A stretch of DNA of 64,000 nucleotides from assembly GCF_007681555.1 (NCBI RefSeq), contig NZ_VELE01000006.1:1-64000 (forward strand), written 5' to 3'. The notes beneath the pieces were generated by a model that searched no databases, was not told the origin of the DNA, and saw nothing but the letters and a program-made list of their open reading frames with translations. Below are positions 24,004-33,068 of this stretch, piece by piece. Numbering within the stretch: the stretch's first letter is position 1; every line of letters begins with the position of its first letter. Both the position numbers and the translations under genes were made by a program. The stretch comes from Kocuria salsicia (lineage in GTDB: Bacteria > Actinomycetota > Actinomycetes > Actinomycetales > Micrococcaceae).

Positions 24004-25350
24004 TCACGCCACGTAGCGCGCCCGCACCTCCTCCGGCAGCATCCCGCCACCGGTCAGCCACGCCATGTGGGTGATGTTCTCCGGTGCGGCACCGAAGGGC
24101 TCGCCCTCCTCCGAGACCCGCCGGATCGACTCCAGAGCAGCCGCGGCGGACGGCTCCACCACCATGCCCTCAGCCCTGTGCAGTGCCCTGACCTGCACGG
24201 ACATCTGCTCGTCGGTCGCAGTGACGTAGCCGTCCACCAGCCTCTGGACCGCGCGCCCCACGAAGCCGGAGGGCCTGCCCACGGCCAGCCCGTCCGCAAT
24301 GGTCCGGGTGCTCAGACCAAGCTCCGCCACGGATATCCCGTCGTGCCGGCCGGTGCGCACGCCCAGCAGCATGCACGGGGCCTGCGTGGGCTCCACAAAC
24401 ACGCAGTGCACGGCGTCACCGAACTCACGTTTGAGCCCGTAGGCCACGCCTCCCGGCGCACCGCCGATCCCGCAGGGCAGGTGCACCACCAGCGGGTGCT
24501 CGCTGTCCGCCGCAACACCCTGCTCTCGCAGCTGCGAGGCAACGCGGGCCCCCGCTACCGCATACCCCGCGAAGAGGCTCAGGGAGTGCTCGTCATCCAC
24601 GAAGTGCACGGTCTCGTCCTGCTCCGCGGCGGCGCGTCCGGCGGCCACGGCCTCGGTGTAGTCGGTGACGTGCTCCACCACCTCCACGCCCCGGGAGCGC
24701 AGGAGGTCCTTCTTCCACTGCTGCGCGTGCGTGGACATGTGCACGGTGGCCTGCAGTCCCAGCGCGGAGGAGATGATCCCGATGGACATCCCCAGGTTGC
24801 CGGTGGAGCCCACCACCACGCGGTGCCCACCCATGAGCTTCCGGAAGGGCGCGGTGGCGAAGACGGAGTAGTCCACGTCTTCCCCAGCAGCTGTGAAGTG
24901 GGAGGGGGACGACAGGGCCAGCAGCCCGTGCCCGACGGCGAGCGCCTCCGCGTACTGCAGCACCTCGTGCACCCCGCCGCGGGCCTTGACGGAGCCGCTC
25001 ACGGGGAGGATGTCGTCCCGTTTGAGCAGCACGCGCCCGACCGCGGGGGCCTGGTCTGCGCGCCACGCGGGAGCCGCGTGCAGGGGCGACTCGATGAGTC
25101 CACTGGCGGCAGCGGTGTCCGGGAACGTCGCGGCGATCCACGGCCGGAACCGTTCCAGCCGCGCGGCGGCGTCGGCCACGATGGATGGGTCCACGCCGGA
25201 GGCGGCGAGACCGCGGATGGTGTCCGAGGCGGCGTCGTTCCACCAGGTCACGGGCTCCTCGCGCGCGAGCCGGGAGACGAGCGGATCGGCGAGCAGAGCG
25301 GCGTCGGGCTCCGGGGAAGCGGCGGGCGGGGTGACTCCGGAGTTCGTCAT
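24004..25350 (-). CDS. dsdA: D-serine ammonia-lyase (D-serine dehydratase)
   Basis: 448 residues (E. coli DsdA 442), fold-type II PLP enzyme. The PLP lysine lies in 'SGSVKARGGVHEVL', and the phosphate-binding glycines in 'VGSTGNLGMSIGI'. It converts D-serine to pyruvate and ammonia. The ATG overlaps the stop of the upstream quiC-like gene (ATGA), so it is the last cistron of the shikimate operon. No DsdC-type regulator or DsdX permease is present, and a D-serine enzyme in this operon is unexpected. Confidence 0.93.
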   Translation of the reverse strand: MTNSGVTPPAASPEPDAALLADPLVSRLAREEPVTWWNDAASDTIRGLAASGVDPSIVADAAARLERFRPWIAATFPDTAAASGLIESPLHAAPAWRADQAPAVGRVLLKRDDILPVSGSVKARGGVHEVLQYAEALAVGHGLLALSSPSHFTAAGEDVDYSVFATAPFRKLMGGHRVVVGSTGNLGMSIGIISSALGLQATVHMSTHAQQWKKDLLRSRGVEVVEHVTDYTEAVAAGRAAAEQDETVHFVDDEHSLSLFAGYAVAGARVASQLREQGVAADSEHPLVVHLPCGIGGAPGGVAYGLKREFGDAVHCVFVEPTQAPCMLLGVRTGRHDGISVAELGLSTRTIADGLAVGRPSGFVGRAVQRLVDGYVTATDEQMSVQVRALHRAEGMVVEPSAAAALESIRRVSEEGEPFGAAPENITHMAWLTGGGMLPEEVRARYVA

Positions 25351-27221
25351 GACCTCGTCATGTCGCGCCGGGCCAGCTCCCGGTACTGCGACGCCAGGCG
25401 CACCGGTGCGTTGGGTGCGCCGAAGCCCTCGTAGCCGTCGAGACGCTGCACCACCTCCACGAACACCTCCCCGAGCGTGGGCGTGTAGAAGTGCAGGAAC
25501 TCGCCGGTCTCGTCCCGGTCGTAGAGCAGACCGTTGGACTCGAGCATCCCCACGAAGTCGGCGTCCAGGTCGAAGCGGGCCACGAGGTCCTCGTAGTAGT
25601 TGGTGGGGACCGGCAGGAAGGCGAGGCCGCGGCGTCGTGCCCGCTGGGCCACGGCCACGATGTCCGAGCAGGCGAGCGCGATGTGCTCCGGGTACGCCGC
25701 CCCCGTGAAGGCGACCTGCTCGGCAGCCATGGGCGCCACGTTGAGGGGGATACGCACGGCGCCGCCCGCCGAGCGCATGACCTGTGAGCGCACGAGCCCG
25801 GAGGGGCCCGCCACGTCCTGGGACGGCGCGGGGTGCAGGTCCAGCAGGGAGGTGAGGAACAGGACGGCCTCGTCGTAGTGCTGCCACGGCTGGGCGAGGT
25901 TCACGTGGTCCACCCCCGTGAGCAGGGACGCCGGGGCGTCGTCCTGCGGGTCCGCGCCGAACTCCGCGAGCCACGGGGGCACGCCCTGCTCGCCGCAGGG
26001 CCCGAAGAAGATCTCGGTGCCGTCCGGGGCGACGACGCCGTGCAGCACGGTCTCGTCCGGCAGCTGGGCGCGGTCCGCGGTCTGGGCGAGCAGCCTCTCG
26101 GCGCGGTACGCGGCGACGTCCGGGTCCGCGACCTGGAAGCCGAGCGCCGCGAGCCGCGTGGGCTGGGCCGTGGCGCGGGGGTCCTCCGAGACCACGATCC
26201 GCACGGGGCCCTGCGTCCACGCCTGCACCGAGTCCTTGGAGCGGTGGTGGCCGGAGAGCGAGAAGCCCAGCTGGTGCAGCATGCGGGTGACGTGGCCGAG
26301 CTCGCGGGTGCGCAGCTCCAGGAAGTCCCACGCGCGGGGCGCCTGGGGTGCCGGGAGGTCCGTGAGCATGAGCGGCGCCCGGTCCGGGTCACCGCCGGCC
26401 CCGCGGACCGCGTCCGCCGTCTGGTCCTCCAGCCAGCGCAGGGAGCGCAACCCGTCCACCGCGGTGCGGTGCACGTCCGCCTGGCGGAACGAGTCGTTGA
26501 AGATCTCCAGGGAGACCGGGCCCGCGTAGCCGACCTCGTGAAGCCGTCCCAGCAGGTCCACCAGGTCGAAGTCCCCCTCGCCCGGGAACACCCTGTGGTG
26601 GCGGGACCAAGAGAGGACGTCCTGCTTCAGCAGGGGTGCGTCCGCGAGCTGGACGAAGAAGAGCTTGCGGGGATCGCAGTCCTCCAACCCCTCCACGGTG
26701 TCCCCGCGGGAGAAGATGTGGAAACTGTCCAGACACGTGCCCACGCGAGGGTGGTCCGCGAGCTCCACGAGTCGGTGGGCGTGGCGCCACGTGTTCACGT
26801 GCGCGCCCCAGGCCAGGGCCTCGTAGGCCAGGTCGACGCCGCACTCGGCCGCGACGTCGCCCGCCGCGCGCAGCTGCTCCGCAATGGCGGCGTCGTCCTT
26901 CAGGACTCCCGTGGCCACGTTCGAGCACACCAGCAGCACCGAGGTGCCCAGCCGGTTCATGAGCTCGCACTTTACGCGCAACCGCCGCAGGGAGTCCGGG
27001 AACGCCTCGGGTGCCACCTCCACGCCGTCCCGGAAGGGCTGGTACATGTCCAGGGAGAGGTCCAGCTCGGCGGCGAGATCCCGCAGCTGCTCGGGCGAGG
27101 AGTCGGAGACCACGAGGTCCGGCTCGAAGACCTCGATGCCGTCGAAGCCGGCCGCCGCGGCGGCGCGCATCTTCTCCTCGAGCGTGCCGGACAGGCACAC
27201 GGTCGCGATGCTGGTCCTCAC
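25347..27221 (-). CDS. quiC: Bifunctional-architecture 3-dehydroshikimate dehydratase / HPPD-like protein (QsuB/QuiC1 type)
   Basis: 624 residues from GTG 27221, overlapping the aroE stop. Residues about 1-285 are a xylose-isomerase/AP-endonuclease-like TIM barrel with metal-binding residues in 'AYEALAWG', 'CLDSFHIF' and 'VSLEIFND'. Residues about 295-610 are a 4-hydroxyphenylpyruvate-dioxygenase-like VOC domain with the His-His-Glu iron pattern in 'GVDHVNLA', 'PEHIALACSD' and 'GEVFVEVVQR'. C. glutamicum QsuB (618 residues) has this same two-domain form. The barrel dehydrates 3-dehydroshikimate to protocatechuate; the role of the second domain is less clear. Confidence 0.9.
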   Translation of the reverse strand: MRTSIATVCLSGTLEEKMRAAAAAGFDGIEVFEPDLVVSDSSPEQLRDLAAELDLSLDMYQPFRDGVEVAPEAFPDSLRRLRVKCELMNRLGTSVLLVCSNVATGVLKDDAAIAEQLRAAGDVAAECGVDLAYEALAWGAHVNTWRHAHRLVELADHPRVGTCLDSFHIFSRGDTVEGLEDCDPRKLFFVQLADAPLLKQDVLSWSRHHRVFPGEGDFDLVDLLGRLHEVGYAGPVSLEIFNDSFRQADVHRTAVDGLRSLRWLEDQTADAVRGAGGDPDRAPLMLTDLPAPQAPRAWDFLELRTRELGHVTRMLHQLGFSLSGHHRSKDSVQAWTQGPVRIVVSEDPRATAQPTRLAALGFQVADPDVAAYRAERLLAQTADRAQLPDETVLHGVVAPDGTEIFFGPCGEQGVPPWLAEFGADPQDDAPASLLTGVDHVNLAQPWQHYDEAVLFLTSLLDLHPAPSQDVAGPSGLVRSQVMRSAGGAVRIPLNVAPMAAEQVAFTGAAYPEHIALACSDIVAVAQRARRRGLAFLPVPTNYYEDLVARFDLDADFVGMLESNGLLYDRDETGEFLHFYTPTLGEVFVEVVQRLDGYEGFGAPNAPVRLASQYRELARRDMTRS

Positions 27222-28135
27222 AGGGCATCACCGCCGAGCACGTGGCCGGAGTCCGTGCCCGCCGGGGCCTCCTGGCCCGTGAGCTGCAGGAAGTGGGCGC
27301 GCATGCGTGCGCTGTCCGGCGTCGTTCCCGTAATCAATGCAAACGCATCGACAGCCTGGCCCACCGCCATGTGGCCGCCGTCCAGCACCGCGCAGCCCAG
27401 CGCGCGGGCCGCCCGCACGAGCGGGGTGTCCATGGGCAGGTAGACCACGTCCGCCACCCAGTGGGTGGGCCGCAGCAGGTCGAGGTCGAACGGGGCGCCC
27501 GGGTGGTGGTGCATTCCCATGGGGGTCGCGTTGACCACCCCGTCCGCCGCGGCGATCTGCCCTGGAGCCTGCGCGGCGGTGACCGACTCCACGGTGGCCT
27601 GCGGATAGCGTGCGGCCAGCTCCGCGGCCCGCTCCGCGGCGCGCGCCACGTCCATGTCCACCAGCGAAAGCTGCACGGCGCCCAGGCCCAGCAACGCCTC
27701 CGCCACCGCGGAGCCGGCACCGCCGGAGCCAAACTGCACCACCCGGCCCGGCGCCACGCCATCGAGCCCCTTCTCGAAGCCCCGGGTAAAGCCGGAGCAG
27801 TCCGTGTTGTGGCCGATGAACCTGCCGTCCTGGAGCAGCACCGTGTTCACCGCCTGGATCGCCTCGGCCTGCGGGTCGATCTCGTCCAGGTGCTCCAGCA
27901 CCAGCTGCTTGCACGGGTGCGTGATGTTGAAGGCGTTGAAACCCAGGTCCCGACCGGCGCTCAGCAGCTGCCCCACGTCCTCGCCCGGGCGGCCGATCAC
28001 CGCGAGGTCCACGGGGCGGTAGAGGTAGCGCAGACCGTGGTGGTCCGCCTCGCGCTCGTGCATGGGCGGAGTGAGGCTCTCGGTGATGCCGTCACCGACC
28101 AGCCCCACCAGGTAGGACTCGTTGCGAGTGGACAT
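27218..28135 (-). CDS. Quinate/shikimate dehydrogenase (QsuD/AroE family)
   Basis: 305 residues from ATG 28135. The catalytic Lys-Asp pair lies in 'FNITHPCKQLV' and 'GHNTDCSGFTRGFE', and the Rossmann glycines in 'FGSGGAGSAVAEALLG'. 'THPCKQ' and 'NTDCSG' fit the catabolic, NAD-using QsuD/YdiB-like branch rather than biosynthetic AroE, oxidising shikimate and/or quinate. Its stop overlaps the quiC-like start. It is downstream of an IclR regulator and divergent from a shikimate-type permease. Confidence 0.88.
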   Translation of the reverse strand: MSTRNESYLVGLVGDGITESLTPPMHEREADHHGLRYLYRPVDLAVIGRPGEDVGQLLSAGRDLGFNAFNITHPCKQLVLEHLDEIDPQAEAIQAVNTVLLQDGRFIGHNTDCSGFTRGFEKGLDGVAPGRVVQFGSGGAGSAVAEALLGLGAVQLSLVDMDVARAAERAAELAARYPQATVESVTAAQAPGQIAAADGVVNATPMGMHHHPGAPFDLDLLRPTHWVADVVYLPMDTPLVRAARALGCAVLDGGHMAVGQAVDAFALITGTTPDSARMRAHFLQLTGQEAPAGTDSGHVLGGDAL

Positions 28136-28221
28136 GGGATTCCCTTTCCGAAGGATGCGTGGGGCGCGAGATCCGCGGGATTCGTGGAGCACGTGCGCGG
28201 CGACATCGCCGCCCCAGGTTT

Positions 28222-29106
28222 TCAGCGTCGTTGCGGGAGCAGAGCGGCGAGCCTGTCGGCGGCCTCCCGCAGCAGCGGCAGGTGCTGCACCAGCTCGTGC
28301 GGGTCGCAACGGTGGACGGGGGCGGCCAGGGCGAGCGCGGCCCGCACGGGAGCCCCCGGGGACAGGACGGGGACGGCCAGGGCCGCCATGTCATCGTCGT
28401 GCTCCTGGTCCTGCAGCGCCCAGCCCTGCTCGCGGACGCGGCCGAGTTCGGCCCTCAGCCCGTCCCGATCCGTGAGCGAGTTCTCCGTACGGGCTGGCAT
28501 CTCGATCGTCTCGACGAGGTGCTCCCGGGTCTGCGGGTCCGAGAACGCGAGCAGTGCACGGCCCAGCGCGGAGGTGTGCAGCTCTCCGCGGTCCCCGGGG
28601 TCCGTGGTGGTGCGGTGGTGGGGCCCGTCCACGGTGTGCACGGTCAGGAAGCGGTCCCCGTCCAGCACGGCCAGCAGGCAGCTCTCACCGGTGGCCTCCA
28701 CCACCTCGCGCATCACAGGGAGCGCGGTGCCGGCCCAGCCCCTCGCCGAGGCCACCCTCTGGCCCATCGCGAAGAGCAGCAGCCCCAGCCGGTAGCGCTT
28801 CGTCTCCGGTTCGAACTCCGCGTAGCCCTCGTCCACGAGCGTGGACAGCAGCCGGTAGCACGTGCTGAAGGCGTAGCCCGAGTCCTCGACCAGCTGCTTC
28901 GCCGTGGCACCGTCCGGGTGCTCGGCGAGCAGCGGCAGCAGGGCCAGACCCTTGCGCACCGTGCCGGAGCGGTCGCCGGCACGGGACGTGCCGTTCGCCG
29001 CGGAGGCCCCGGACGACGTCGCCTCGCGGTCCAGGCGGGGCGACGCCGCCCCGTGGACCGGGCTCGCGACGTCCTGCCGCGCGGACGTGGAGGGGGTGGG
29101 GGACAT
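28222..29106 (-). CDS. IclR-family regulator of the shikimate/quinate locus
   Basis: 294 residues from ATG 29106 (AGGAG seven bases upstream). A Ser/Ala-rich N-terminal extension of about 45 residues precedes the winged helix-turn-helix ('GATAKQLVEDSGYAFSTCYRLLSTLVDEGYAEF'). A GAF-like IclR effector domain follows (about 115-290), including 'LHTSALGRALLAF'. IclR proteins often control aromatic catabolic operons and bind the substrate acid. Position between the divergent transporter and the dehydrogenase makes both its likely targets. Similar placement to QsuR-type control in corynebacteria, although QsuR is LysR-type. Confidence 0.85.
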   Translation of the reverse strand: MSPTPSTSARQDVASPVHGAASPRLDREATSSGASAANGTSRAGDRSGTVRKGLALLPLLAEHPDGATAKQLVEDSGYAFSTCYRLLSTLVDEGYAEFEPETKRYRLGLLLFAMGQRVASARGWAGTALPVMREVVEATGESCLLAVLDGDRFLTVHTVDGPHHRTTTDPGDRGELHTSALGRALLAFSDPQTREHLVETIEMPARTENSLTDRDGLRAELGRVREQGWALQDQEHDDDMAALAVPVLSPGAPVRAALALAAPVHRCDPHELVQHLPLLREAADRLAALLPQRR

Positions 29107-29258
29107 GAGGTGCTCCTGCTTCACGGACGAACTTCTTGCGAAACCACTTGACGAACAGTGTGACCCACACCATGCTGGGGTTTCAAGTATTCGGAAGTGA
29201 TTTTCATTATTCAGCAATCATCGTTCGTGCTTGCCTCTTCACCCGTTAGGACACGCTC

Positions 29259-30683
29259 ATGACCACACCCCCGGAAACGGGCGGCCGCGACGGCGCGGCC
29301 CCCACGGGTGCCGAGCACTCCGGCCCCGCCAAGACCCCCAGGAAGGCCGCACTCGCCAGCTGGGTGGGCTCCGCGCTCGAGTACTACGACTTCGCGGTGT
29401 ACGGCACGGCCGCCGCGCTCGTGCTCAACCACCTGTTCTTCCCCAAGGACACCTCCCCGGGTGCGGCCATCCTCTTCGCCATGGGGACCGTGGGTGTGGC
29501 CTACATCGTCCGCCCGCTGGGCGCGCTCATCATGGGTCCGCTGGGCGACCGCCTGGGGCGCAAGTTCGTACTCATGCTGACCCTGTTCCTCATGGGCGGC
29601 TCCACGTTCGCGGTGGGCTGCCTGCCCACCTACGACCAGGTGGGGCTGCTCGCGCCCGCGCTGCTCGTGCTGTGCCGCGTGATCCAGGGGCTCTCGGCCT
29701 CCGGGGAGCAGGCGAGCGCCATCTCCGTGTCGCTGGAGCACGCTGACGACCGCCACCGCGCCGTCACCACCTCATGGACACTGCAGGGCACCCAGTTCGG
29801 CACCCTGCTCGCGACCGCCGTCTTCATCCCCTTCACCCTGCTGCTGAGCGAGGAGCAGCTGTTCAGCTGGGGCTGGCGCATCCCGTTCTGGATCTCCGCT
29901 GTGGTGGTCCTGGCCGCCTACCTGATCCGCCGCCACCTGGAGGAGCCGCCGGCCTTCGAGGACGCCCAGTCCGAGATGCCGGAGGAGAAGCCCGCCACCC
30001 CGCTCTCGCTGATGTTCAAGTACCACAAGACCGCCGTGATCCGGATCGCCGCGGCCGCGCTGATCAACACGGTGAACGTGGTGTTCCTGGTGTGGTCCCT
30101 GTCGTTCGCCACCTCAGTGGTGGGTCTGGAGCGCTCCACGATGCTGTGGGTGTCCGTGCTGGCCAACTTCGTGGCACTGTTCACGATCCCCGCATGGGCC
30201 ACCCTCGCGGACCGGATCGGGCGCAAGCCGGTGTTCATCGGCGGCGTCATCGGCTCCGCCGTGCTGATGTTCCCCTACCTGGCCGCGGTCTCCGCGGGGA
30301 ACTGGGTCATGATCTTCGTGCTGGGTGCACTGCTCTCCGGCGTGCTGTACTCCATGGCCAATGGCGTGTGGCCGGCCTTCTACGCGGAGATGTTCCCCAC
30401 ACGGGTGCGCGTCTCCGGCCTGGCGCTCGGCACGCAGATCGGCTTCGCGATCTCCGGAGGCATCACCCCCACGCTCGCCACCGCCGTGGCGGGCAGCGCG
30501 GGCGACAACTGGTTCAACGTGGCCCTCGTGGTCTGCGGCGCGGCCCTGATCGCCGCGATCGCCGCCTTCACCGCCACCGAGACCAAGGACCGCTCGCTGC
30601 GCGACATCGACAACCTGCACACCACTCGCACCGAGGCGCTGGCCATCATCGCGCTCGACAAGCAGCAGGGCGCGCGCGGCTGA
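29259..30683 (+). CDS. MHS-family MFS transporter, probable shikimate/quinate permease
   Basis: 474 residues, twelve predicted transmembrane helices after a polar N-terminus. The metabolite:H+ symporter signatures are present: 'SALEYYDFAVYGTAAAL' in helix 1, 'GPLGDRLGRKFVL' in loop 2-3 and 'PAFYAEMFPTRVRVSGLALGTQIGFAI'. ShiA (shikimate) and related aromatic-acid importers belong to this family. The divergent IclR-aroE-quiC operon makes shikimate or quinate the likely substrate. A strong hairpin after the stop separates it from the convergent rbs operon. Confidence 0.87.
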   Translation: MTTPPETGGRDGAAPTGAEHSGPAKTPRKAALASWVGSALEYYDFAVYGTAAALVLNHLFFPKDTSPGAAILFAMGTVGVAYIVRPLGALIMGPLGDRLGRKFVLMLTLFLMGGSTFAVGCLPTYDQVGLLAPALLVLCRVIQGLSASGEQASAISVSLEHADDRHRAVTTSWTLQGTQFGTLLATAVFIPFTLLLSEEQLFSWGWRIPFWISAVVVLAAYLIRRHLEEPPAFEDAQSEMPEEKPATPLSLMFKYHKTAVIRIAAAALINTVNVVFLVWSLSFATSVVGLERSTMLWVSVLANFVALFTIPAWATLADRIGRKPVFIGGVIGSAVLMFPYLAAVSAGNWVMIFVLGALLSGVLYSMANGVWPAFYAEMFPTRVRVSGLALGTQIGFAISGGITPTLATAVAGSAGDNWFNVALVVCGAALIAAIAAFTATETKDRSLRDIDNLHTTRTEALAIIALDKQQGARG

Positions 30684-30701
30684 GCGCTCCCGCCGAGTGG
30701 C

Positions 30702-30753
30702 GGACGACGACGACGCGGTGGCCGGCTTCTTCCCGGCCACTGCGGCGTCGTCC
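30702..30753. terminator. Bidirectional hairpin between the permease and rbsD
   Basis: Inner 8-bp stem GTGGCCGG / CCGGCCAC (30718-30725 with 30733-30740) plus an outer GGACGACG / CGTCGTCC pair (30702-30709 with 30746-30753). It lies between convergent genes. The outer arm carries the recurrent GCGGCGTCGT element. Confidence 0.75.
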
Positions 30754-30758
30754 CCGGC

Positions 30759-31142
30759 TCAGAACGGCACGCCGCTGCGCAGCGCGATGTTCGCGTACGG
30801 GGTGCACTCGCCGGTGCGGACGATGAGTTTGGCCCGGCCGAGCATGGCCTTGAGGGCCTCGTGGGAGACCTCCTGGACAGGGCATTCGAGGCCCGCCCAC
30901 AGCTGCGACGCCTCGTGGCCCTTCGCCTCAGAGGCGACCGTGGCCCCCTCGACCTCCAGGGCACCCGTGACGGCGGCGTAGACGTCCGAGAACGTGGGCA
31001 CACCGGCCACGAGGGCGAGGTCCACCACGGTGTCGGAGACCGGCAGGGGCATTCCCGCGTCCACGATGAACGTGAGATCCGTGTGACCCAGCAGGGACAG
31101 CCTCCGGTTGAGTTCCGAGTTCAGGATCCCGCGCTTCAGCAC
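30759..31142 (-). CDS. rbsD: D-ribose pyranase
   Basis: 127 residues from GTG 31142, overlapping the rbsK stop by 7 bp. The N-terminus 'MLKRGILNSELNRRLSLLGHTD' with the catalytic His ('LGHTD') and the C-terminal 'RTGECTPYANIALRSGVPF' are RbsD hallmarks. It interconverts the pyranose and furanose forms of ribose so that ribokinase gets its substrate. Last gene of the ribose operon, in unusual terminal position after rbsK. Confidence 0.95.
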   Translation of the reverse strand: MLKRGILNSELNRRLSLLGHTDLTFIVDAGMPLPVSDTVVDLALVAGVPTFSDVYAAVTGALEVEGATVASEAKGHEASQLWAGLECPVQEVSHEALKAMLGRAKLIVRTGECTPYANIALRSGVPF

Positions 31143-32107
31143 GTCGGCCCCTCTGCGATCAGCTCAGGCAGCTCGGCGCCGCGCAGAGGGTAAGAGGACT
31201 GCGTCCCGGCGCGTAGCACCGCTCCTGCCGCGAACCTTGCCGCGTACGAGGCCGCCGCGCCCAGGTCCGCCCCCTCGGCCAGCCGTGCCGCGGCGGCACC
31301 CACGAAGGCGTCGCCCGCCCCGGTCGTGTCCACGGCCCTCACCCGGGCCGCCGGTGTGGCACGGACTCCGGAGTCATCAGCCACCAGGGCCCCGCGGGCG
31401 CCCAGCGTCATGACCACGCTGGGGACACCCGCCGCGAGCAGTGCCACCACGACCTCCTCCTCGCTGGCGCCCTTCGGGTCTCCCCCGAGGATCCGCAGAG
31501 CCTCCGCACCCTCGTGCTCGTTCACGATCAGCGGGTCGGCGGCGGTGAGCACGCGGGGGGGCACCTCGATCACAGGAGCAAGGTTCACCACCACGCGCCC
31601 CGGGGCGCGTTCCGCAGCCCGGGTCACGGCCTCCGCCGGGATTTCGCCCTGCAGCAGGACGACGCCCTCGAGCCCACCGCGCTCGGCCACCCGGTCGACG
31701 TCCTGCGCCGTGATGCTGCCGTTGGCGCCCGGAACCACCACGATGGAGTTCTCCGCCGAGTCCTCCACCCAGATCAGGGCCGTGCCGGTCGGCACGCCCT
31801 CGCGGGTGAGGACCGCGGAGAGGTCCACACCGTCGGCCTGGAGGTGGGAGAGCGCGGTGGGTGCGGCGTCGTCGTTCCCCACCGCCCCCACGAAACGGAC
31901 CGAGGCACCGCCACGAGAGGCGGCAAGCGCCTGGTTCGCACCCTTGCCGCCCGGGGAGGAGAGCAGCGAGGTGCCCAGAAGCGTCTCGCCCCGACCCGGA
32001 AGGCGCGGGACCGTGGCGGTGACGTCCACATTCGTGGACCCCACGATGGTCACGTCCACGGGCCGGGCGGGCCCCAGGAACGGCGAATCGGAGGGAGAGG
32101 GGTGCAT
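31136..32107 (-). CDS. rbsK: Ribokinase
   Basis: 323 residues, PfkB family. N-terminal 'STNVDVTATVPRLPGRGETL' and 'SPGGKGANQALAASRGG' bind ribose; the catalytic Asp is in 'VDTTGAGDAFVGAAAARLAEG'. It phosphorylates ribose at O5 with ATP. Its ATG shares a base with the rbsB stop (TGATG arrangement). The ATP-anion-hole and substrate motifs are complete. Confidence 0.95.
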   Translation of the reverse strand: MHPSPSDSPFLGPARPVDVTIVGSTNVDVTATVPRLPGRGETLLGTSLLSSPGGKGANQALAASRGGASVRFVGAVGNDDAAPTALSHLQADGVDLSAVLTREGVPTGTALIWVEDSAENSIVVVPGANGSITAQDVDRVAERGGLEGVVLLQGEIPAEAVTRAAERAPGRVVVNLAPVIEVPPRVLTAADPLIVNEHEGAEALRILGGDPKGASEEEVVVALLAAGVPSVVMTLGARGALVADDSGVRATPAARVRAVDTTGAGDAFVGAAAARLAEGADLGAAASYAARFAAGAVLRAGTQSSYPLRGAELPELIAEGPTC

Positions 32108-33051
32108 CAGGACTCCTTGGCCTTGTTCATGAATTCGTCCACGTTCTTGCTCGTCACCGTGGTGACCGCTACGGGGACGCTCTCCTGCAGCGGCTTGCCG
32201 TCGATGGCTCGCAGCGCCTGCAGCACCGCCTGGCGGCCGAGCTCAGCGGGGCTCTGAGCGATCGTCCCGGACAGGGTGCCCGCCTTCACCGCCTCGAGCG
32301 CGTCCCCGCCGCCGTCGAACCCGATGATCTTCACGTCCTTGCCGGCACGGGACCCCAGGGCCACCGCGGCACCCAGTGCCATCTCGTCGTTGTGGGCGTA
32401 GACGGCGTCGATGTCCGGGGCGGCCTGGACCATGTTGGCCATGACGTCCAGCGCCTCCTCACGGTCGAAGTTCGCCGTCTGGGAGGCCACAACCTGCAGC
32501 CCGGAATGCTTGCGCAGCTCCTCCAGGAAACCCGCCCCGCGGTCGCGAGTGGCCGAGGCCCCCGGCTGGCCCTCCAGCACGGCGATCCTGCCTGCGCCGC
32601 CCAGCAGGCCCGCGAGCAGGGTTGCCGCCTGTCGTCCGCCCGCCACATTGTCGGAGGCGATGAAGCTGCCCGGCGTGCGGTCCGTGATTCCACGATCCAC
32701 GGCGATCAGGGGAATGCCCTGGTCCATGACCGCGGTGGCGGCCGGTTTCGCAGCGTCGGAGTCCACGGGGTTGACGATCACCGCGCGGGACCCGTTGACC
32801 GCCGCGGTGCGCAGCTGGTCGAGCTGGCTTTCGGGATTGTCCTGCGCGTTGACCACCGCGAGGTCGATCCCGGCCGTTCGCGCCGCCTTCTGCGCGCCGT
32901 CGCGAAGGTCCGCGAAGAACGGGTTGGACAGCGTGGACAGCGCCAGCGTGGCCTTGGGCGCGGAGTCCCCGGAGGCGCAGCCCGTGAGGGCCACCCCGGT
33001 AATCCCGGCCAGCGCCAGGCTGATGAAGGTACGCCGTGTCGAGTGCGTCAT
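32107..33051 (-). CDS. rbsB: Ribose ABC transporter substrate-binding lipoprotein
   Basis: 314 residues from ATG 33051. A signal peptide ends in the lipobox 'LTGC' at about residues 22-25, so the mature protein is membrane-anchored outside the cell. The Peripla_BP_4/RbsB fold follows, with 'VNAQDNPESQLDQLRTAAVNGSRAVIVNPVDSDA' and 'VYAHNDEMALGAAVAL'. It captures ribose for RbsC/RbsA. 17 bp separate it from rbsC. Confidence 0.94.
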   Translation of the reverse strand: MTHSTRRTFISLALAGITGVALTGCASGDSAPKATLALSTLSNPFFADLRDGAQKAARTAGIDLAVVNAQDNPESQLDQLRTAAVNGSRAVIVNPVDSDAAKPAATAVMDQGIPLIAVDRGITDRTPGSFIASDNVAGGRQAATLLAGLLGGAGRIAVLEGQPGASATRDRGAGFLEELRKHSGLQVVASQTANFDREEALDVMANMVQAAPDIDAVYAHNDEMALGAAVALGSRAGKDVKIIGFDGGGDALEAVKAGTLSGTIAQSPAELGRQAVLQALRAIDGKPLQESVPVAVTTVTSKNVDEFMNKAKES

Positions 33052-33068
33052 AGTGTCTGCCTCCTCCG

